From Paguma larvata (Eukaryota; Chordata; Mammalia; Carnivora; Viverridae), in assembly GCA_030068075.1 (NCBI GenBank), contig CM057841.1, positions 35,753,030 to 35,817,029 on the forward strand: a DNA stretch of 64,000 bases, given 5' to 3'. Of the stretch, positions 56,316-64,000 are shown one piece after another (the stretch's first letter is position 1; each line of letters starts with the position of its first letter). A program made the position numbers and the translations under genes. Under the pieces are notes generated by a model, which was not told the origin of the DNA, did no database searches, and saw only the letters and a list, made by a program, of their open reading frames with translations.

Positions 56316-57118
56316 ATTTATTAAAATTTTTTTTTTGCATTTGAAAAATCATTTTGTTTTCTTTTGTTTTCATCAGGATAAGTCTACTCTTTAATCCCCA
56401 CTCCCTTCTTCCCTAGTCCCCTCCCACCCACCTCCCCTTTGGTAACCATCAGTGTATTCTGTATAATTAAGAGTCTGTTTCTTGGTTTCTCTCTCTCTCT
56501 CTCCTTTGCTTATTTGTTTTGTTCCTTAAATTCCACATATGAGTGAAATCATATGGTTTTAGTTTTTCTCTCATGGACTTTTTTCATTTAGCATTATTCT
56601 CTCTAGCTCTATCCCATGTTGTTGCTGCAGATGGCAAGATTTCATTTTTTTTTCATTTTTTTTTTAGCATTTATTTATTCTTAAGAGACATAGAGACAGA
56701 GCGTGAACAGGAGAAGGGTCATTTTTTTTTATGACTGATGTATATCCATATCCCACATCTTTATCCATTCATCTATCAATGGACACTTGGGACACTTGGG
56801 TTGCTTCCATAGTTTGGCTATTGTAAATAATGCTGCAATAAACATAGAGGTGCATGTATGCCTCTGAATTAATGTTTTTGCATTTTTGGGGTAAATACTC
56901 AGTAGTGTGATTCCTGGATCATAGGGTAGCTCTGTTTTCTGAGGAATCCCCATACTGTTGACCACATTGGCGGCATCAATTTGCATTTCTACCAAGAATG
57001 CAATAGGGTTCCTTCTTCTCTACAGCCTCATCAACACTTGTAGTTTCTTGTGTTTTTTATTTTAACCATTGTGACCAGTGCGAGGTGATAGTTCACTGTA
57101 GTTTTGATTTGCATTTCT
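56316..57118 (-). mobile_element. 5'-truncated L1, antisense
   Basis: About 800 bp. The T-run at 56327-56336 is the antisense poly(A) end, followed by the 3' UTR ('ccccactcccttcttccctag'), and ORF2 C-terminal text ('gtttggctattgtaaataatgctgcaataaac', 56813-56844). It stops at 'gttttgatttgcatttct' near 57118. The words aagagtgactta (56305-56315) and aagaggattgacttt (57119-57133) may be the decayed duplication. A SINE fragment is nested at 56665. Confidence 0.82.
56665..56718 (-). mobile_element. Truncated CAN SINE nested in the L1
   Basis: Only the tail and the beginning of the GA region ('tagcatttatttattcttaag', 'cagagcgtgaacaggagaagg') are present. The L1 word tcattttttttt occurs on both sides (56653 and 56719). 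This shows a 5'-truncated SINE insertion and not a later deletion. Confidence 0.85.
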
Positions 57119-57134
57119 AAGAGGATTGACTTTG

Positions 57135-57475
57135 ATCTCATGTTTTACATAGTCGGTTTCTACATAAGCTTTCATTTAAAGAAGGATATCTGTGGTTAAC
57201 ATAAAACTTAGCAAATAAGAAAGTCTCAAAACGGAACAAAACAAACATGTAATATAACATTACTATAGAGAAAACAATGAGCTATGGGTTAAAAAGACTG
57301 TGTAATAGATTCTCACATTAACTAATGTGTGGCAGTGAATGTATTGCTCAAACATTAAGAGCCTCACATTTATTTGTTAAATGGTAAGAATAATGTCCAT
57401 CATATAAGATAAGTGGGAAGTATGAACAAGATAGTGTATTGGATTCTGACACACAGTCCTCAAAAATAGTGCATC
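57135..57475. other. Unannotated unique sequence
   Basis: Nothing recognised. Confidence 0.4.
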
Positions 57476-57479
57476 CTTT

Positions 57480-57930
57480 CTGTCGCAGCTACTGATGGTG
57501 CACTAACTCAGATATTCCGGAATGCCTTTTATCTGTTTGCTGCATCTGTCCATCAGCTGCTTTAGTTGCTGCTGCTAATAGCTCATCCCTACAGCTTTCC
57601 CTGGAGGGCTGCTCTTGGGTGATTGTCCTTTCCTAGAGGTGTCTTGGAGCTTTGTTTCCTCCCTATTCCCATGGCCAAAGGTTGACTGTTGCACATTCAA
57701 AACTCCAACTCCCTTGTATCAAGTTGGGACAGAATTCATGGTACTGTGTACCGTCCAGAGTTCCCAGGGGGATTAAACCGCATCATTTCTCAGCTTCTTT
57801 CCCACCCCTTTTCTGCTTGCTTCCCTTTCTTACATGTCTCTTCTTGAGAGGACTCCCTTAATAGGTCACTTGAACATGAATCCACATCTGATGTTCTGCT
57901 TCCAGGGAACTTGTCCCAAGATACTACTCA
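57480..57930 (+). repeat. Unnamed dispersed repeat, copy C (possible LTR)
   Basis: The end, 'ccttaataggtcacttgaacatgaatccacatctgatgttctgcttccaggg' (57855-57906), is the reverse complement of the block order seen at 14655, 31830 and 59805. The text before it ('tctgcttgcttccctttc') is pyrimidine-rich, as in the U5 part of old LTRs. This would be the most complete copy. Confidence 0.4.
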
Positions 57931-57934
57931 AACA

Positions 57935-58205
57935 GTGGCCCCATGTTGGACAAATTGAACAGTGTTCAACTTTACCAGAAATATTGATATTCTGATTTCC
58001 TTCAGTATATATCTCTATTCTCTCTTGGTAGTTTCAAAGTCTTCGAGATGAGAGGCCTATCTCTTTTTCTGTCTTCATTTAAAAGAGGAAAGATTTCCTT
58101 AACATAAATAAATTGAAAGAAGCCAGAATATTTTAGCAGTGCAATCAGGTGGCATATTGTTTTCTTTATTTTGTTGACCTAGATGTGTAATTAACACTTC
58201 ATTTT
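57935..58205. other. Unannotated unique sequence
   Basis: Nothing recognised. Confidence 0.4.
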
Positions 58206-58209
58206 ATAT

Positions 58210-58250
58210 CACACACACACACACACACACACACACGCGCGCACACACAC
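58210..58250. repeat. (CA)n with CGCGCG core
   Basis: An alternating purine-pyrimidine tract with a cgcgcg centre at 58236-58241, a strong Z-DNA type sequence. It ends exactly where the Tigger element begins. Confidence 0.9.
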
Positions 58251-59200
58251 AGTCAGTTCTGCTATAACCCCTGTTTTGAAAATGTGAATTTGTTCCAACA
58301 TGATTGATATATTAGGGAACAATTTGAGCATGACATGGATTTTGCATTTACTTATGTACAATTTCATCTGTGAGAAACAGTAGGTGAATGCAGAAAACTA
58401 CACCAAGCTGATATAAAAATTGCACACACACACATACCAAACCCTGAAACACCTACTAGCTACCTTGGTTACTGCATATCACACAATGTTGTGCTTTGCT
58501 CTCTTTTGTTATTTGTGAACTTTTCTACATTAAAATCAAAACACTCATTCAACATCCCACATATGTTTTAGTGTCCTGGATCAGAATCACTAAGCAATGC
58601 AAGCCAAAGGAAAACTTTAAGTATTGAAAGAAATGAGAACATGTGATATCTCTTGAGCAACAGGCATAAAGGAATCCACGTTGAGGACCATCAGAGATAA
58701 TGCCATGAAAATAAAAGAAAGGTCTATGACCTCAAGTCCTGTGAACTCAATAAGAACATGGCCTAAAGAGATAAAAGAAATTGAAAGACTGTTAAGCATA
58801 TGGATTGAAGACCAAAGAGAGAAGAAAAAAATCAGGAACAACTTTCTCGGAATCAAAGAGAAAGCACTATCTATATATGAAGACCTTAAATGAAATCATA
58901 TAATCCTGAAGAATGGGCTCCTTTTAGTGCTAGTAGTGACTGATTTAGTGTTTTCAAACCTTGCGACAATTTCTAAGGCTTTCAATTGTTGGGTGAAGCT
59001 GGGAGTGTAGATTGTAAAGCCCCAAAAAGAATGTTCATGGTGATACAGAAGTTGATCGAAGATCATATTCATTGGATTGAATTATCCATTTTAAAGAAGT
59101 GGATATCTATTACAAATAGAAACACAGAAGACATATACCTTAATGGCAGAAACAGAGCTCCAAGATTTAAATCTGCAAAAGACTGCAAATTCTGATAGAC
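58250..59200 (+). mobile_element. Tigger-type (pogo) DNA transposon, decayed
   Basis: The left end cagtcagttctgctataacc (58250-58269) has the form of a Tigger terminal inverted repeat. A 5' non-coding part follows and then a broken transposase (58680-59195). No right terminal repeat is found, so the 3' part is missing or too decayed. Confidence 0.72.
58680..59195 (+). pseudogene. Tigger/pogo transposase remnant
   Basis: Transposases of this family bind the terminal repeats with a CENP-B-type helix-turn-helix and cut with a DDE/D nuclease domain. The frame at 58681-58893 ends LLSIWIEDQREKKK and KEKALSIYEDLK, which fits the CENP-B-like domain ('WIEDQ...KA..L...LK'). A stop follows. The next frame, 58986-59195, starts near GEAGSVDCKAP and ends RAPRFKSAKD, the 'GEA..AD' and 'APGFKASKD' signature spaced as in Tigger proteins. 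Between them the 'DET..WKKMP' catalytic block survives only as ELSILKKW, with the first catalytic Asp lost. No host-gene use is suggested. Confidence 0.7.
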
Positions 59201-59280
59201 TCCCACGGTTTCCAATAAGTCACAAACCCCAATCTTTCTCATGGCCACTTTCACAAAAGGTTCACAATTTTTAACCATTT

Positions 59281-59479
59281 ATTTTATTTATTTTTATTTA
59301 TTTTATTTCAGAGAAAGAGAGAGTGAGAGTAGGGGAGAGAAACAGAGGGAGAGAGAGAATCTTAAGCAGGCTCCATGTTGGACTCCCAATGCAGGGCTCC
59401 ATCTCATGACTGTGAGATCATGACCTGAGCCGAAATCAAGAGTTGGATGCCCAACCAACTGAGCTACCCAGGTGCCCCT
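59281..59479 (-). mobile_element. CAN SINE, antisense
   Basis: Head 'gagctacccaggtgcccct', 'gcccaaccaact', 'cctgagccgaaatcaagagt', GA tract and a tail of TTTA units. The duplication is barely visible, so this is an older copy. Confidence 0.9.
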
Positions 59480-59675
59480 GTTTTTCATCACTTAAATGAA
59501 TAAAATTTTGCTACCACTTTCCTTGGGTTCCTATAAATTTTGTATTCAACTCATGAAATTTTTTGAGTACTTCATCCTTAACCCCATTTTCCCCATAAGC
59601 CCTGCAATTTTTATTGTGCTGTTTTGTACAGCATGGTGGATTATCAGAATGCAGACATAATGTTATAGAAAGCCA
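59480..59675. other. Unannotated sequence
   Basis: Possibly more of the Tigger element, but no block is recognisable. Confidence 0.3.
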
Positions 59676-59679
59676 TGTG

Positions 59680-59800
59680 TGTGTATATTCTTCCATGCTG
59701 TTCCCTCTGCCTGGAACATCCTTCCATCACTATTCTACTACTTGACTCCTACTCTTTCTTCATATTGATCTCTATTTCTTTAGAAAAGACTATCTTTGGC
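59680..59800 (+). mobile_element. L2 LINE fragment
   Basis: 'catgctgttccctctgcctggaacatccttccatc' (59695-59729) and 'cttgactcctactctttcttcatattg' are classic L2 ORF-end text. Confidence 0.75.
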
Positions 59801-59804
59801 TTAC

Positions 59805-59960
59805 TGCTCATAGAGCAGACTCAGAGACAAGGATTTAGAATGCAGGTCGTTTATTTGGGAGGTGATTCTAGGAAGAAATGGTATGAGAGAATGTAAGACA
59901 TACCACGAAGGGAAGGAGCATTACTGAGCAGGTTACCTCCGCAGGTGCCTGAAGCCCAAG
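59805..59960 (-). repeat. Unnamed dispersed repeat, copy D
   Basis: 'gcagactcagagacaaggattt' (59816-59837), 'gtttatttgggaggtgattctaggaag', 'ggagcattactgagcaggtta' follow the block order shared with 14655, 31830 and (inverted) 57855. Confidence 0.42.
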
Positions 59961-59964
59961 ACTG

Positions 59965-62645
59965 CTGGAGCTTTCTGGGAGATGGTGCGGAACACATTTT
60001 AGTGTTGTCCTACTTGGGGGCAGTGGACTGGGGTGTTTATCCTTTTGCTCTCATCTGTCATTGTCTGAAGGCTGTTCTCAAGAGCATCATCTCCCTGGCA
60101 TTTCATGACTGCCCCATGTGTGGGCTGAGAGAACTCCCTTAGATGGAAAGTGGCAGGTGTTTGCAGTAGAATGTTATTAACATATAATGATATGGTGAAT
60201 GCCCATGGGATATGGTGTGTGTTTGCGGGCAGAGGAGGGCGGGGAAGAACAACAGCATCTGCTACTCCTCCATTGACTTCTCTGTCAAGGAAAAATACTC
60301 CTGTTGTATGCTTCCTTGAACCAACGCTCTAACAATCTTTTCTTTGTACGACTTACCACATTGGTCATTTCTCACTTATTTATGGAATTATTTAATATAT
60401 ATTCAGCCACTCACAGGGCTGATTGTTTTGGGGATCCATTGATACCATACCAGTAGCTTGAAATAGGCAGGTAGAAGTATTGAGAGCTTGGAAATTGGCA
60501 AACGCCACAGAGTCTTCCCTCCCTCTCAATCCCTTGCTTCCTTTCTGGAGACCCAGTTGTTATACATTTACAAGTATAGCCACTGTGTCTGGTTTTTGTG
60601 TCACTACTATGTGAACACCCTCCTTTTCCTCTAAGCCATACAGTTGAGTGAGTCCCCTCTGTCACTGAACTGATTCAGTGGCTGGATGAGGCGATCGAGA
60701 ATGCCTGCTTGAATTGTGAAGAATGTCTACCAAAACCCACAATATTAATCTTGGGAGAGTGGATATTGACCTCTTTTTGGCAGTAATTAGAACACAGGAA
60801 CTGTTGCAACTTGAAGCCACCGTGTCGTCAGCGAAGAGGAGGGTATTTGTCATCCTAATTGCTCTGCTGAGAGAACATTCATCCACTACATCCTAATGTT
60901 GAATATTATTTAACTTCAGAGAAGAAGGGGGAAGATTATGAATTCTTGAGACAGTACTTTTGCCTCTTAAGAACCCACTTTCTCTTGTTTTTAAAGTGTT
61001 ATTACACTATTAGACTTTGAAATACCAAATAAAAGTAGGGAGGTTGAACTTCTGAACTAATGGATCTTCTTATGATTCTAAATACCTATGATATCCTGCC
61101 AAGAACTTTGACTGTTTTTTAAAGTTGTGATGTTCAGATACATCACTTGGGATGAAATATCAGCAACAATAACAGGAACCACCAAAAACATGTGCTGCAT
61201 TTATGTCAGAGAATGAATGGAAATTTCTTTTTTTTTTTTTTTGAAAATAAAACAGCCTCTGGGAGGAAACGATCTGAGGTATATGGATTCAGGTTGATTT
61301 GCTATAATTTGATATACTCGTACGCTTCCAGAAACAAGTTTCATTGGGTCAGATTGATTCTCCAGTGCTCACAGTCAGTTTAGAGATAAATGCAACTAGC
61401 TGTAAAACAGGCAAGTTTCTAACTCCCAGTGACCATCCAAAGAGCAATTATTTTTGACATGGAATATATTGTTCCCAGTGTACAGTCTTTTGTAATATTG
61501 AGAGACCTGGAGTTACCAATGTCATAGAAAAGAGTATGGATTTTTTAAACTCCAAGTTGTGTGAGAATGTGTCTTTGTGGTTCACAAGACACAATTTATG
61601 TAAAGCTATTTTTTCCCTTATAACTTTATAAAATTAAATCCTTGCTTTAACTCCCAACATAACCAGCAACTTTATGGCAATCCTTGAAGTCTCTCAATAA
61701 TATCTCTGCCTGGGATTTTACAGACAGGAGGATGTCAGATATTTGGTTACGACCATCTAAGTCCACATATAAGTATTACAAAATGTTATCTGATTCAAGT
61801 AACTGCTGGTGGCGCCATGTCTGCAATTCAATGGACCTAGAAGTCCCAAGTGCTGCATGTAATTATCAAGGTTCCACCAGTGTGGGCAGCTTTAGGTCGA
61901 ACAGAGGAAAGCATTCCCATTTCTACCTCTGAATCAAGATCCTAAAAGAAAACAATCCATGCGTGTTTACTTTTAATTTATTTTAAATCAGCTTTGTTTT
62001 TAATCAGAAAATTGTATCTAGAAGAAACTCAGTGACTGATATCTAGAAGAAATGACATGAACACTTAATATCGTGTTGACATACTTTTTTTTTTTTTGAC
62101 ATACTTTTTAATGTAACATTTCATCATGGATTCACACCAGACCAACGAGATATTTTTAAGGAGAAGATTAAATATTTAAAGTGCAAAGAAATAAGGAACT
62201 TTTCTAAACCTGCATGATACAAAGAATTAGCCTCCGAACTTGTATTTCTGTGACCTTCTTCTGCTACTCTGTGGTCTCATTTTCCTATACAAATAATGCA
62301 CGGCAACTACAAACATAGAGAATTTTGAAATTTTGATAATAACCCACTTAGTTTTCAGGCATGATTTTAAATGACTTTTCACCATTCTTTTTCAATTTAC
62401 TCAGCTTTTTTTTGTGGGTTTTCATTTATTTTTTCGTGAATCCATTCATCTAACAGTGATTGGTCAACTCTGTGTGTAAACACATGCTAATGAAACATCC
62501 AAACTTCTTAGAAAATATGTCAGAGATTTCCTACATGAGTCAATTTCTATTTGCATTGAATTTCTCATCTTTTCTACACATACTAAATTTTATAATTTCA
62601 AACTGAATATCATATAATACATTGAAAAATATACATCGTGAGATT
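59965..62645. other. Long stretch without recognised repeats or genes
   Basis: About 2.7 kb holding only short T-runs (61227-61242, 62084-62097) and two small direct repeats near 62015-62110. The region 61180-61930 is repeat-free and has the look of a possible conserved non-coding element. A minus frame at 60662-60886 contains LLFADDT by chance (see rejected items). Confidence 0.4.
62015..62109. repeat. Two short direct duplications
   Basis: tatctagaagaaa occurs at 62015-62027 and 62040-62052 (25-base period). ttgacatacttttt occurs at 62076-62089 and 62096-62109 (20-base period, separated by the T-run). Both look like replication slippage. Confidence 0.85.
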
Positions 62646-62649
62646 ATAT

Positions 62650-62870
62650 TATTGTGGAACAATCACAAACATTGAGACCAGACCTTTTGGGCTCAAATCC
62701 CAGGCTTGCCTTTTACTGACTTTCTATAGAACCTACGTGTTAGTTATCTTGTATATACAATGGGGACGTTGATAACAGTACCTAGAGTGAGGATTAAATG
62801 CAATGATTGTGTGTATTTTTATTATTTGTAACAGTTCTTAGTGTATAGTAATCATCAGGTTATTGTTAAT
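62650..62870 (+). mobile_element. MIR SINE
   Basis: 'accagaccttttgggctcaaatcccaggcttgccttttactgac' (62679-62722), 'tagttatcttgtatatacaatggggacg', 'acagtacctagagtgaggattaaatgcaatgat' run in MIR order. Confidence 0.85.
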
Positions 62871-62977
62871 AGGTAACAAATAGACACTGCTCACTGTGTT
62901 CAGCATGCTGGTTTGTGTTGCTAACTGGAGAGAGAACTCTCTAAAGCAAATAAATACCTTAATTCTAGTATAAATAC

Positions 62978-63050
62978 TAGCTGTTAAATAAGATAGTAAA
63001 TAATACTTGCCCATCCATAAATAGCTGTTAAATAAGATAGTAAATAATAC
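62978..63050. repeat. Tandem duplication, 44-bp period
   Basis: A 29-base segment beginning tagctgttaaataag and ending taaataatac occurs without mismatch at 62978-63006 and 63022-63050. The spacer is ttgcccatccataaa. Perfect identity implies a recent event. Confidence 0.95.
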
Positions 63051-63054
63051 AACA

Positions 63055-64000
63055 GATGAATGTGTTTTGTGTATTAGGAGTCGGAAAAAGGAACAAAATT
63101 TGGGTTGAGATCCAAAATGGCGCTCATAGTTCTCCAAGGAGATAAGTATGAAGTGTGTTGCAAGTAGAGGGAACATGTTCTAATTCAGGGAAGCATCCAA
63201 ATACATGATAGAACTGTATGTTTTATAAAAATTAACACCCGTTCCACCCGTTTTGTGTAGGTGTTATCTTTATATTTAACTTAAGATAATTGCTTCAGTG
63301 ACAGGATAAAATATTTTGTAATGCTATGGAAAGACCTCTGGCTTGAAGATATAGAGACCATTTTCTTTGCGTCAGCTCACCGTGAGGCCTGGGAAATTTT
63401 CCACAGAGCTAGATGACCTCCAGTGTCCTTCTAACTCTCCTGTTCTGCTGTTTTGTTTTTTTTTTTTTAACACTTTTGAGTTAAGTTTGCAGTTCAATGC
63501 AAACACTCGACAACTTCTATGCAAAATGAGTTTTCAGATCTATAAATACAATCTAGTGTGGATGCTAGGGAGAAAGATAAAAATGGATTTGATGCTTTGT
63601 TAATTCACTAGGGTTTTTATATGACAGGACAATGATGAAGAAGAAGATCTCTATTTGGTTTGAATATGTGTTGGTAAGTTGATAATTTGTATTGGTTAAG
63701 GGGTAGTTTTCCCCAAGAGTACAACCTTATTTTAATTCTCATGGTTGCTGAATTGGATTATTAAATTAGTAAGCTATTTCTTCTGCTGTGATCAAGATTT
63801 CCCTCGTTAGACACATGCCATAGAGGAAACTGCTTAGACAGTAAACTCCTGGAGGCAAGGCATTGCTAGCAACTGAAACTTACTTTCCCGTCAGTTTAGC
63901 AAGCTCTGAACAGTAATATTTTCTCTTTCCTAAATGTTCTAATGCAGCTCTCAGAATTGAGTCTTGTTGGCTCTGAGTGGCCAGCTGTGTGTCAAGTGTC
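63055..64000. other. Unannotated unique sequence
   Basis: A T-run at 63456-63469 and a possible weak MIR trace near 63325-63440. A short stretch at 63628-63673 is flanked by consensus-like splice signals (see findings). No gene is called. Confidence 0.4.

Noticed and set aside
60662..60886. Minus frame with LLFADDT, like a reverse-transcriptase active site
   Set aside because: Only this short word fits. The flanking residues do not match any RT family and there are no further motifs, so it is chance.
1..64000. CRISPR arrays, operons, phage, plasmid or insertion-sequence features
   Set aside because: The repeats are mammalian SINE/LINE/hAT/Tigger elements. No regularly spaced repeat-spacer array or bacterial-style gene layout occurs.

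Overview
The window is vertebrate, specifically mammalian, nuclear DNA, almost certainly from a cat-family carnivore (Felidae). The evidence is about twenty copies of the tRNA-derived CAN SINE in its felid form. These start near GGGGCGCCTGGGTGGCTCAG, carry a B box near GTTCGAGCCC, then a block near CCTGCTTCGGATTCTGTGTC, a CT-rich tract and an AATAAATAAAC/A-rich tail. The dog form of this SINE is clearly different. MIR, L2, L1, MER5, MER20 and Tigger remnants give the placental background. I see no bacterial, phage or plasmid feature and no CRISPR array.

I find no convincing protein-coding gene, rRNA or tRNA gene. The open frames are short, lack recognisable host domains and often lie inside repeats. 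The window reads as intergenic or deep intronic DNA. The only frames with recognisable protein ancestry are decayed transposon genes: an L1 ORF2 (about 25.7-28.4 kb, minus) and a Tigger/pogo transposase (about 58.7-59.2 kb, plus).

Layout. 0-10 kb: alternating CAN SINEs and old MIR/L2, with several SINEs sitting inside older repeats and flanked by target-site duplications. 10-18 kb: no CAN SINE at all, and a repeat-poor block at about 13.2-16.8 kb that is the best place to look for conserved non-coding elements. 18-24 kb: SINEs, L1 3' ends and an LTR-like stretch. 25.7-29.2 kb: one L1 (minus) with its 5' UTR joined directly to the reverse-transcriptase region, a SINE nested inside it, and no 3' end. 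29-38 kb: MIR/L2, two SINEs with clear duplications, a 31-bp tandem repeat, a hAT element with an 8-bp duplication, and a MER20. 38.2-38.7 kb: two SINEs side by side, then a repeat-poor stretch to 40.4 kb. 40.8-42.3 and 48.4-52.4 kb: two copies of the same kind of ancient L1 (minus). 52-58 kb: sparse repeats plus a 5'-truncated L1 with a SINE fragment inside. 58.2-59.2 kb: the Tigger element behind a CA/CG microsatellite. 60-64 kb: mostly unique sequence with a few short tandem duplications.

Nothing here works as a pathway. What the sequence records is the order of insertion: MIR/L2/DNA transposons first, then old L1s, then a younger L1, then CAN SINEs. I looked for an undescribed system and did not find one. 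The best leads are the rearranged L1, the 31-bp and 44-bp tandem repeats, a four-copy dispersed repeat I cannot name, the inverted SINE pairs, and the repeat-poor blocks. Family names come from my memory of consensus sequences, not from a database search, and boundaries of old repeats are approximate.
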